DNA from: Bin5 sp965208965
Lineage (GTDB): Bacteria; Chloroflexota; Anaerolineae; Caldilineales; Caldilineaceae
Length of the DNA stretch: 64,000 nt
Assembly (NCBI GenBank): GCA_965208965.1
Contig: OZ242384.1
Span: forward strand, 2,046,001 to 2,110,000
Direction: 5' to 3'
Shown here: piece after piece, positions 8,928 through 16,463 of the stretch
Layout of the letters: each line of letters starts with the position of its first letter
Numbering within the stretch: position 1 is the first letter of the stretch
Position numbers and translations under genes: made by a program
The notes under the pieces: generated by a model
Seen by the model: the letters and a program-made list of their open reading frames with translations, nothing else
The model's database searches: none
What the model was told of the DNA's origin: nothing

Positions 8928-9965
8928 CTAACGGCTTTGGCCGTAGAGCTGGTGCATAAGTTCGTTCAGAAGTGTGGCGACATAGCGCACAGCCCCAACT
9001 GTCCGCCCGTATGGCATTCGCATCGGGCCGACAACGCCCAGCAGGCCGCTGAAACGGTCCGGCACGCCATAGCGGCTCAAAACAAGGCTTATGTCCTGCA
9101 TATCGCCAAAACGACCCTCACCGGCAATCATCACCTGTACGTCGCTCAACTCCATCACATCATCGTAAATCTCTTGTAGCAGCGTGCGCTGTTCGAATAC
9201 CTCCACAATCCGGCTCACCTGCGGCCCGTCCGTAAATTCAGGCTCGGCCAGCACCTGGGCCAGACCATGTCGATAGACGCGGTCGGTTATCTGCTCTTCC
9301 GACTGGAGTAGGGTGTTGAGTACAAGCTCGCCCACTTCGCGGGTGAAGCCGGTGAACTCCTCCAATTTTTTGGGTAGATCGGCAGCCGTAGCTCCGGATA
9401 TTTCAACATTGAGCTTGTTGCTCGCCCGGCTCAGTTCCTCTTGAAAGATCGGCTGTTCCAAGGTGATTAACTGCTGTTTCAGCGTACCAGTGGCCAGTAC
9501 CAGCACCAGCAAAACAACCGTATCCTGAATGCCAATCAACTCCAGATGTTTGACCCTGCTTGAGATCGAACGTGGGGAGGTCGCCAGCGCCGCGCCCGTG
9601 GAGGCTTTGGCCAGGACCGCCGTGCTGAGACGCAGCCACTGATCAATCTCGCGCCGGGCTTGATGGAACTGATGGCGGATCATATGCCGCTCATGGGATG
9701 GCAGATCGGTGTGGGCCATGAGATTGGCCACAAAGTACCGATAGCCGCCATCTGTGGGAATGCGGCCGGCGCTGGTGTGGGGGTGGGTCAGGAGGCCAGC
9801 CTTCTCCAGTGCAGCCAAATCATTGCGGATGGTCGCAGCGCTGACACCCAGATCGTACTTCTGCGCGATCGACTGGCTGCCCACCGGCAGGGCATTCTCC
9901 ACATATTCCTGGATGACGATTCGCAGCACCTGTTTACGGCGCTGGCTCAATTGCAATTCGGTCAT
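8928..9965 (-). CDS. hrcA: HrcA, heat-inducible transcription repressor
   Basis: A 345-residue repressor of class I heat-shock genes that binds CIRCE elements and needs GroEL to fold. It has an N-terminal winged helix (MTELQLSQRRKQVLRIVIQE, then SAATIRNDLAALEKAGLL and HPHTSAGRIPTDGGYRYFV). A central GAF-like dimer domain and a C-terminal segment with GVVGPMRMPYGRTVGAVRYV follow. A CIRCE operator and sigma70 promoter lie 120-190 bp upstream, so the gene is probably autoregulated. grpE follows after 28 bp. Confidence 0.96.
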   Translation of the reverse strand: MTELQLSQRRKQVLRIVIQEYVENALPVGSQSIAQKYDLGVSAATIRNDLAALEKAGLLTHPHTSAGRIPTDGGYRYFVANLMAHTDLPSHERHMIRHQFHQARREIDQWLRLSTAVLAKASTGAALATSPRSISSRVKHLELIGIQDTVVLLVLVLATGTLKQQLITLEQPIFQEELSRASNKLNVEISGATAADLPKKLEEFTGFTREVGELVLNTLLQSEEQITDRVYRHGLAQVLAEPEFTDGPQVSRIVEVFEQRTLLQEIYDDVMELSDVQVMIAGEGRFGDMQDISLVLSRYGVPDRFSGLLGVVGPMRMPYGRTVGAVRYVATLLNELMHQLYGQSR

Positions 9966-10086
9966 GAATTACCGGAAGAAAGGACTTCCGCCTGTCTGCC
10001 TTCCATCTAGCGCGCTGAGTTTGCGGCCGGTGGGGCAAGTCGAATTGTCGAGCAGTTTGCCGCAAGCAGACGCTTCAGACTTGCCC

Positions 10087-10113
10087 TTAGCACTATTGAG
10101 ATGGGAGTGCCAA
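10087..10113 (-). promoter_or_regulatory. CIRCE operator (HrcA-binding site)
   Basis: The inverted repeat TTAGCACTA-N9-GAGTGCCAA matches the CIRCE consensus TTAGCACTC-N9-GAGTGCTAA, with one change in each half and the exact 9-bp spacer. It lies 11 bp downstream of the -10 box of the hrcA promoter, over or just after the expected transcription start. That is the usual repression geometry. Confidence 0.9.
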
Positions 10114-10123
10114 TCAAAAAAGA

Positions 10124-10153
10124 AGTGTAGCAAACCGGGCAGGGGGTTGTCAA
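10124..10153 (-). promoter_or_regulatory. Sigma70 promoter of hrcA-grpE
   Basis: On the minus strand a perfect -35 TTGACA (10148-10153) is followed by 18 bp and the -10 box TACACT (10124-10129). The CIRCE operator begins 11 bp further downstream. hrcA begins about 160 bp after the -10, leaving a leader of roughly 150 nt. Confidence 0.8.
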
Positions 10154-10168
10154 GGAATTTGGGTCGGT

Positions 10169-11725
10169 TCAGTAGGCGTTCTTGTTTGTCCCGAGTAGCC
10201 ACTGGCCCAGTGTGCGAATGATGATTTTGATGTCCAGAGCCAGTGACCAGTTTTCGATATACCAGAGATCGTACTTTGTGCGCTCCTCGATCGAGGTGTC
10301 GCCCCTCATCCCGTTTACCGCGGCCCAACCGGTCATGCCGGCCTTTTCGCGGTGGCGGTCCATATAGCGTGGAATCATCTGCCGGAACTGCTCCACGTAG
10401 ACCGGTCGTTCAGGGCGCGGCCCGACCAGGCTCATTTCTCCAAAGAGAACATTGATCAACTGCGGTAGTTCGTCGATATTGGCGCGACGAATGAAAGTGC
10501 CCAGTTTGGTCCGCCGGGGATCGTCCTCGACCGTCCAGCCCGGCCCAGACTCTTCCGCGTCCTCGCGCATGGAGCGAAACTTCAGAATCTTGAACGACTT
10601 GGCATCCAGACCCATTCGTTCATGTGTGTAGAAGACCGGCCCGGGACTGTCCAGTTTGATCAAGAGCGCCACCAGCATCAGGAAGGGACTGAGAATTACC
10701 AGGCCGATGGCACTTCCTACTAGGTCCATCCCGCGTTTGAGTGTCAGTTTCCAACCCTGCAGGGCCACGTCGCGGACTGTGACCAGGGGCAGACCGCCAA
10801 GATACCCGATCGTCACTTCACTTGCCATAATTCCAAAGGCATCAGGCAGAACGCGAATGCCGACTTTCTCTCGCTCACAAAGGCTGATGATGCCGACCAG
10901 TTCCTGATGGGTGCTTTCCGGCAGCGCGATGATCACCTCGTCGACAGTAAATTCGTCAATGATTCTGGGAATGTCGGCGACGCTGCCCAGAATAGGTACA
11001 TCCAGAATGGAACGCGTACTGCTGTTATCAACGATCCCGATCACCTGAAAGCCCAGCTTGGGATTGGCCTGTACTCTCTGCAGGATCATGCGGCCGGAAT
11101 CCCCGCCGCCGATGAGCAGGACCCGGTCGCCGCCGATTCCTCTGGCCTGGGCATTCCACTGTATTTGTGCATGCAGGGTCCGGCCGATCGTCAACATGAT
11201 AATGTTGAGCAGCCAGGCATATCCCAGGAACGTGCGGTGGTAAACAAAATCCCGCAGGAAAAGGCTGACCAGCGCTACGGTCAGGAGCGTGCACAGTGTT
11301 GTGAATTTTGCTGTGCGAAAGATTTCGTCCAATTGACCGAGCGGTCGGCGGCGCTGGTACATACGCTGCGAAGAGAAGAGCGATAGCAGCACCAACGACT
11401 GTATCAGCGGCAAAGCCAGGAACTCCAAAAATGGGCCTACAATGATATCCGGCTGCAACTCCATCAGCCTCGGCGTAAGGTTCATCTCAGTGAGCCGGTG
11501 GGCCAGGAAGAAGGCCAGCCAAGTGCATCCCAAATCCACAACGACAAGCGAAAGCGCGAACAGGAGCTGGGCGCGCTTAGGCACGCCCGGCCGCTGGGCG
11601 CGCAGGGCCGAGTATCTCCCGTTTGGACTTGAGTATATGCTCTCCTCGGCCGCAGTCGCGGATGGCCGCGATTCTGTCGGAGGCTCCTCAAGTTCTGATG
11701 TCGGCTGTACCGGTGACTTCCACAT
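10169..11725 (-). CDS. Polyprenyl-phosphate sugar-1-phosphate transferase (WcaJ/WbaP-type)
   Basis: A 518-residue inner-membrane enzyme that loads the first sugar-phosphate onto undecaprenyl phosphate for exopolysaccharide or glycan assembly. The N-terminal part has four to five predicted membrane helices. A CoA-binding-like Rossmann domain follows (VLLIGGGDSGRMIL). The C-terminal catalytic domain has KRGMDLVGSAIGLVILSP, FKILKFRSM and GEMSLVGPRPERPVYVEQF. The chemistry of this family points to UDP-glucose or UDP-galactose as donor, but the specificity is not readable. A GT2 glycosyltransferase lies 108 bp upstream on the same strand, consistent with a small glycan locus. Confidence 0.9.
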   Translation of the reverse strand: MWKSPVQPTSELEEPPTESRPSATAAEESIYSSPNGRYSALRAQRPGVPKRAQLLFALSLVVVDLGCTWLAFFLAHRLTEMNLTPRLMELQPDIIVGPFLEFLALPLIQSLVLLSLFSSQRMYQRRRPLGQLDEIFRTAKFTTLCTLLTVALVSLFLRDFVYHRTFLGYAWLLNIIMLTIGRTLHAQIQWNAQARGIGGDRVLLIGGGDSGRMILQRVQANPKLGFQVIGIVDNSSTRSILDVPILGSVADIPRIIDEFTVDEVIIALPESTHQELVGIISLCEREKVGIRVLPDAFGIMASEVTIGYLGGLPLVTVRDVALQGWKLTLKRGMDLVGSAIGLVILSPFLMLVALLIKLDSPGPVFYTHERMGLDAKSFKILKFRSMREDAEESGPGWTVEDDPRRTKLGTFIRRANIDELPQLINVLFGEMSLVGPRPERPVYVEQFRQMIPRYMDRHREKAGMTGWAAVNGMRGDTSIEERTKYDLWYIENWSLALDIKIIIRTLGQWLLGTNKNAY

Positions 11726-11833
11726 CGTGCCAATTGTTTATGACTGGAAGTGGACGGTGCTTAACTTTCCACAGTCAGTTTTTTCAAATTCTGGCAGACC
11801 GGTTCTCGTTTGCGCCAGGTACGCGCAACCCTG

Positions 11834-12853
11834 CTAGACCCGTTCCTGTCGCAGCTTCCACAGCCGGATGGCGATGTCTACACCGCCTATCAGAGCAATA
11901 CTTAGCCAGATCAGTTTGTCCAACGCCCATGAACTGTTGGCCCGGTAGTGTTTGCGATAAAAGATCCACATCGCCTCATAAAAGGCCCGGCGGGCCTTGC
12001 GGCTCTTGCGGCTGGAGGCCTCTTTGACATGCGTGATCTCGACCTTGCCGTTGTACCAGACATCCCAGCCGGCGTTCTTGATTCGCTTTGCCCAATCCAG
12101 GTCTTCACCGTACATGAAGTAGGCCTCGTCCAACAGCCCGACCTGCAGGATCGCCTGCGTGCGCACCTGCATATAGGCGCCCACGACCGAATCCACCGGA
12201 TGCACGGCATCTTCCGGCAGGTAGCCTAGATTATAGGCGTTGAAACGCTCGCTGCGAGGAAACAGCCGGCTCAGGCGGGTCATACGGCAAAAGCTCACCC
12301 AAGGCGTGGGAAAGCTGCGGCGGCAGGCCAGATCGAGCGTCCCGTCCGGCCGTCGCACCCGCGGGCCCGCTATCCCGAGGGCGGGCCGCTCATCCATGAA
12401 TTGGATCATCTCTGCCAGCGCGTTCGCCGGCAAAACAGTGTCATTGTTAAGAAGAAGAATGTAGCGGGGAAAAGGCCTGTTGTGCAGTGGTTGGGGTTCA
12501 GTGAGGCCGAGCTGGCGCAGAGCCAGGTTGTTCCCCGCGCTGAAACCGAGATTGGTTTCCGAAACGATCAGGCCGGCCTGCGGGAAGCGGTCGCCCACCA
12601 TGGCGGCGCTGCCGTCACTACTGCCATTGTCAACAACACAGACCGTGTAGGAAAAATCGCCCTTAGAGGCAAACACCGATGTCAGGCAACCGGACAGGAG
12701 CGCGCTGGCATTGTAGTTGAGGATGACTATCGCAAGGTCCGGTTCCTCAGCAGACGGCATAGACCCAGAGGGCATCCCACTCGCTGGCAGCGTCACTGGC
12801 GAGCCGGTGCTCTCTATCCATTCTGACCAGACGACAAGGCGAGGAGACTGCAT
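11834..12853 (-). CDS. Glycosyltransferase family 2 (rhamnosyltransferase-like)
   Basis: A GT-A glycosyltransferase of up to 339 residues. Motifs in order are LAIVILNYNASA at the start of the domain, VVDNGSSDGSAAM (nucleotide binding), LLLNNDTVLP (DXD-like metal site), and the acceptor-side YFMYGEDLDWAKRIKNAGW, typical of the WbbL/rhamnosyltransferase group. The last 50 residues are basic and end in a hydrophobic helix. The start is uncertain: the longest frame adds about 35 residues before the domain, and ATG at 12775 or 12760 would also give a complete enzyme. No candidate start has a convincing ribosome-binding site. Confidence 0.85.
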   Translation of the reverse strand: MQSPRLVVWSEWIESTGSPVTLPASGMPSGSMPSAEEPDLAIVILNYNASALLSGCLTSVFASKGDFSYTVCVVDNGSSDGSAAMVGDRFPQAGLIVSETNLGFSAGNNLALRQLGLTEPQPLHNRPFPRYILLLNNDTVLPANALAEMIQFMDERPALGIAGPRVRRPDGTLDLACRRSFPTPWVSFCRMTRLSRLFPRSERFNAYNLGYLPEDAVHPVDSVVGAYMQVRTQAILQVGLLDEAYFMYGEDLDWAKRIKNAGWDVWYNGKVEITHVKEASSRKSRKARRAFYEAMWIFYRKHYRANSSWALDKLIWLSIALIGGVDIAIRLWKLRQERV

Positions 12854-13289
12854 TGTCTGAGTTGCTGTTCACCCGCTGCTCAGTTGTCCATTCGGCAGGA
12901 GAAGGCCGCGGGCCCCATATGTGAGCAAAATAGGACAGTGATCTGTGCGATCGCATGGGGACGATTAGCTGCCGCGAAGCGCGGGACAGTCAATCACGGC
13001 AATCAGACACATTGCAAAAATCACAGCCGAAACTATCTGCTCTGTATCCGTTTGATTCTAGCACGGCACGCTCCTTTCGCCAAAGCAGGTGTCTGAACCA
13101 TTCCTGAGCGCACACCGGGCAATAACACCCTTCTGCAGACCCGTTACGGCAAATCGACTGGCGTGAACTGCAGTTCACAGGCGCTTGCAATTCGTGTTCA
13201 CCAATGCTCCTGTCCCCCCCCCCCCCCATAATCGCGACAAAACGACCAGAAATCTCGTGCAAATACGATGCCATTTTACTCCGGCCTGC
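12854..13289. other. Non-coding gap with a poly-C tract
   Basis: About 435 bp between the ends of two minus-strand genes. No frame here resembles a protein family. The only clear feature is the C14 run at 13214-13227. It presumably holds the promoter of the GT2 gene, but I find no good -35/-10 pair. Confidence 0.5.
13214..13227 (+). repeat. Homopolymer run of 14 cytosines
   Basis: Fourteen consecutive C residues in an intergenic region, about 60 bp past the stop of the glutamate formiminotransferase gene. The run is not in a coding frame I can support. Such tracts vary by slippage in cells and are also prone to sequencing and assembly error. Confidence 0.95.
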
Positions 13290-14252
13290 CTACGGCTGGC
13301 GCAATGCAACCTCCAACACGCGGTCAGGCGTCAGTTGCGGCAGCAGGAGTGCATCGGCTGCGGCCGACAGTGTGCGAGGCGACAGGGACTCTCCGTCACC
13401 GCCTCCGTTCTGCTCCCTGATTCCTGGCAGGGCGCCTTGAGGGATGAGGCCGATCAGTTCGCTGCGGTCCAGCTCCACAGCGCGGCGGGCGGCCTGCCGG
13501 CGAATGGCATTGACCGCCGCTTGAGGCGATGTGGCGCGATAGTCAACAAGATTCATGCTGACCTGGGCCTGACCATCGACAAGGAGGCCCAGGGCCCGGA
13601 CCGCGGGCAGACCACCGTCGCGCTCGCGTATCTGGCGGGCGATCGTTCTGGCGACGGCGACCTCGGCAGTGCGCAGGAAAACGTTGAAGGCAATGAGAAT
13701 AGGCCTGGCCCCAACCACAACCGCGCCCGCCGGGCCCGCCCTGGCCGGACCAAAGTCTGGCAGGCGCTGCGGAAGGTGGATTTCCCTGACCAGGGCCTCA
13801 TATTCACCGCGCCGGACGTCGGCCAGATTGCGGCGCTCAACTCTCGTGGCCGCTTCGCCGTAGAGGTAGACGGGCACATCCAGCTCATCACCGATGCGGC
13901 GACCCAGTCGCCGGGCCAGGAGAGCGCAGTCTGCGAGGAGAGCGCTGCCGACCGGCACGAGCGGGACCACATCGGCCGCGCCCAGTCTGGGATGGACGCC
14001 CCGATGCCGCCGAAGGTCGATGCAAGCGACAGCCACTTCGACCGCATCGAACAGTCCCTGCAGAACCTGATCCGGCGGGCCTGCGACCGTGAGAACGGTG
14101 CGGTTGTGGGAAGAATCGCTGGTGCGATCGAGCAGCCGGGCGCCGTACGCCTGGACTGCTGCCGCCAGCCTGTCGATGACATCTTTGCGGCGGCCCTCTG
14201 AGAAGTTAGGCACTGCCTCGATAATTGGGATGTCGTTGGATCTGTGATTCAT
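13290..14252 (-). CDS. Glutamate formiminotransferase (FTCD N-terminal type)
   Basis: A 320-residue protein that matches the formiminotransferase part of FTCD. That enzyme moves the formimino group of N-formimino-L-glutamate to tetrahydrofolate at the end of histidine degradation. It begins IIEAVPNFSEGRRKDVID. It contains SSHNRTVLTVAG and the HRGVHPRLGAADVVPLVP segment that carries the conserved active-site histidine and folate-site residues. The C-terminal subdomain has QAQVSMNLVDY. The cyclodeaminase domain is absent, as in many bacterial single-domain forms. No other histidine-utilisation genes are visible nearby. Confidence 0.9.
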   Translation of the reverse strand: MNHRSNDIPIIEAVPNFSEGRRKDVIDRLAAAVQAYGARLLDRTSDSSHNRTVLTVAGPPDQVLQGLFDAVEVAVACIDLRRHRGVHPRLGAADVVPLVPVGSALLADCALLARRLGRRIGDELDVPVYLYGEAATRVERRNLADVRRGEYEALVREIHLPQRLPDFGPARAGPAGAVVVGARPILIAFNVFLRTAEVAVARTIARQIRERDGGLPAVRALGLLVDGQAQVSMNLVDYRATSPQAAVNAIRRQAARRAVELDRSELIGLIPQGALPGIREQNGGGDGESLSPRTLSAAADALLLPQLTPDRVLEVALRQP

Positions 14253-14378
14253 GTGACGATAGGTTGGGCTGCGACCGTGGTGCGAGCAAAGTTGGGCGCG
14301 CTCTACATTTCCCCCTGTCGCTTGTCTGAATCACAAAATGAGGATCTGGGCACTGGACGGTGATAAATCGGACTCAGA

Positions 14379-15233
14379 TCAACTCGTTCGCCCAAGAAGC
14401 CACTTCACGAGCAACAGAATGGCGAACGCGGTCGCCATCAGGACAACGGACAGGGCCAGGGCAACATCAAGATCCAATTCGAAGCCGATATAGATGGCCA
14501 GCGGCATCGTCTGCGTGCGCCCGGGATAGTTGCCGGCGAAAAGAATGGTGGCGCCGAAATCACCGAGAGCCCTCGCCCACGTCATAACCAGCCCGCCCAG
14601 CAAGGAAGCGCGGGCAAGGGGGACCGTTACGAAGCGAAAGATCTGCCGGACGTCGGCCCCGTCCAAGGCCGCGGCCTCTTCCAGCTCGACCGCACTGCGG
14701 CTGAGGCCGCCGATAGCCGCGCGGATGTAGTAAGGAGAAGCGACGAAAAGTTGCGCGAGAATGACCGCCAGCGAAGTAAAGGCGATTTCGATTCCCGCCA
14801 CTGACAGCCCCTGCCCAAGCAACCCCCTCCGGCCAAAAGCCATCAGCAGGGCCAGCCCGGCAACAGCGGGGGGCAGGACGGTGGGCAGATCGATGATCGT
14901 GTCCAGCGCCCGGCGTCCTCGAAACTGCCGCCGCGTCATCAGCACCGCCAGAGGCGTGCCCAGCAGGATCGTCAGAAGGGTCGCTGTCGCCGATGTCCAC
15001 AGGCTCAAAACGATAGCCCGGCGAGCGACAGGCTGGGCCAGGTGTGTGCTGATGTCGGTCAGCTCCGTGCGCCATATCAGTGCCAGCAAAGGAAGAGTCA
15101 GGAACAGGATCATAGGCACGGCAGACCAGAAGAGCGCGAGGCCCGGTCGCGTGAGGCGTCTGGAGGCGCGCTGGTCGCCTCCCGCCCGGTCGACGGTTAT
15201 CCGCATTGCTTCGGCGGCTTCAGTCGTTCGCAT
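14379..15233 (-). CDS. modB: Molybdate ABC transporter permease ModB
   Basis: A 284-residue inner-membrane permease with about six hydrophobic helices. It has the cytoplasmic EAA loop EEAAALDGADVRQIFRFVTV that docks the ATPase and an ALGDFGATILFAGNYPGRT stretch typical of ModB/CysW-like permeases. The start codon lies 2 bp after the modA stop, so the pair is an operon. The ATPase gene modC is not downstream: 126 bp of non-coding DNA and then the formiminotransferase gene follow. Confidence 0.9.
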   Translation of the reverse strand: MRTTEAAEAMRITVDRAGGDQRASRRLTRPGLALFWSAVPMILFLTLPLLALIWRTELTDISTHLAQPVARRAIVLSLWTSATATLLTILLGTPLAVLMTRRQFRGRRALDTIIDLPTVLPPAVAGLALLMAFGRRGLLGQGLSVAGIEIAFTSLAVILAQLFVASPYYIRAAIGGLSRSAVELEEAAALDGADVRQIFRFVTVPLARASLLGGLVMTWARALGDFGATILFAGNYPGRTQTMPLAIYIGFELDLDVALALSVVLMATAFAILLLVKWLLGRTS

Positions 15234-15235
15234 GA

Positions 15236-16174
15236 TCAGAGTGCCCCATAGGCCGCAGAGTTTGAGGTCTCTTCTGAGCCTTCAGCCCGGCAATGGGTGG
15301 AAAAGCCGTGTGACTCCAGCACGGCGGTGCCTTCCTCAGAAAACAAGAAAGTGACGAATATTGCGGCCTGCTCCGGCTGCCTGCTATCCCGGGTGAGGGC
15401 GATTGGATAAACTGCCGAAATGTTGAGATGGGCCGGTATCTCCATGCGCGGCAACTCTGTGACTCCTACGAGGTCACTGGCATAGACGATGCCGGCATCG
15501 GCCTCGCCCAATTGCAGTTTGCTGAGAATGCCCCGAACATTCTGTTCTTCAGACACGATGTTGGCCTCGAAACCGGCACGAAATTCGGGGCCAAAACGTT
15601 CGTCCTGCGCGGCTTTGGCCAGAAACTGTCGCGTGTACTGCCCTATGGGTACCGCCTCTGCGCCAACGACGATCTTAAGGCCGGGCTGGGCTAGTTTCAG
15701 CAAAGATTCGACCTCAGGCGCGCCGTCGGATGGACCCGCAGCGCGCCGGCCGAAGCCGATCATCAGTCGATTGCAGGCGAAAGTCTTCACGCTCGCCTTC
15801 CCGATTCGACCGGCGTCGATAGCTGCCTGCATTTGCATCTCGTCGGCTGAGGCGAAGATGTCGGCGCGCGCGCCCTCGCGCAGCTGGCCGGCCAGCTGCT
15901 GGGAACCGGCAAAGTTGAAAACAACGTTTCCTGTATGAACCTCTCTGCTGAAGGACTGGGCAGCCTCCTGGAAGACATCGGTAAGTGACGCGGCCGCGAA
16001 GACCGTCACTTCGACTGTTTCCGACAATGACGCCCTGCCCGCAGTTGGCCTGCTGCAGCCGGCCAGAAGCAGACCACCCAGCAGCAGCATGGCGGCCGCC
16101 GGAATCAGTCCGAGTGCAGTTGTTGTTGAACGCCGACACAAGGATGACACGGATTTGACGATAGCAGTGAGCAT
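15236..16174 (-). CDS. modA: Molybdate-binding lipoprotein ModA
   Basis: A solute-binding protein of about 312 residues. The N terminus is a lipoprotein signal: a basic region with an RR pair, a hydrophobic core and the lipobox LLAGC. The mature part has VTVFAAASLTDVFQEAAQSF and FNFAGSQQLAGQLREGARAD, the standard ModA oxyanion-binding segments, then VPIGQYTRQFLAKA. A TTG four codons upstream (16186) is also possible; ATG at 16174 gives a normal signal-peptide length. It forms a two-gene operon with modB. Confidence 0.9.
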   Translation of the reverse strand: MLTAIVKSVSSLCRRSTTTALGLIPAAAMLLLGGLLLAGCSRPTAGRASLSETVEVTVFAAASLTDVFQEAAQSFSREVHTGNVVFNFAGSQQLAGQLREGARADIFASADEMQMQAAIDAGRIGKASVKTFACNRLMIGFGRRAAGPSDGAPEVESLLKLAQPGLKIVVGAEAVPIGQYTRQFLAKAAQDERFGPEFRAGFEANIVSEEQNVRGILSKLQLGEADAGIVYASDLVGVTELPRMEIPAHLNISAVYPIALTRDSRQPEQAAIFVTFLFSEEGTAVLESHGFSTHCRAEGSEETSNSAAYGAL

Positions 16175-16463
16175 TAGCCGTGTCAAATTCAGACCGATTC
16201 CACTCTGGACGCGGACCGCTCGCCCAGATGGGGCCCGGGACCGGTACTAATCCTAATGTCGCCGTCCGTTTATTGAAACGAGGCGGCAGCGAGAAACAGT
16301 TGGCGCCGGCGTTCTATTCTGTTCTGGTCGGTATGGTATGATCGACTGATAGCGACAGGAAGGCAGCGCGTTTGCGTCCAGGGATGATGCGGAGGCGCCA
16401 AGCTGAGCGTTTTTCGGGCCAGAGTCTCCTAGCCGGGCATGCCAGCGGTTGACAGGGGGAGCA

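Noticed and set aside
12990..13274. A 94-codon minus-strand frame with several cysteines in the gap upstream of the GT2 gene
   Set aside because: It runs through the C14 tract, has no ribosome-binding site and resembles no family; the cysteines look accidental.
16164..16186. TTGACA-17-TATCGT on the minus strand at the modA start
   Set aside because: The boxes fall inside the first codons of modA and would remove its signal peptide start; probably a chance match.
16300..16342. TATGAT box with a TTGGCG upstream before the FemAB gene
   Set aside because: The spacing is 31 bp, too long for a sigma70 promoter.
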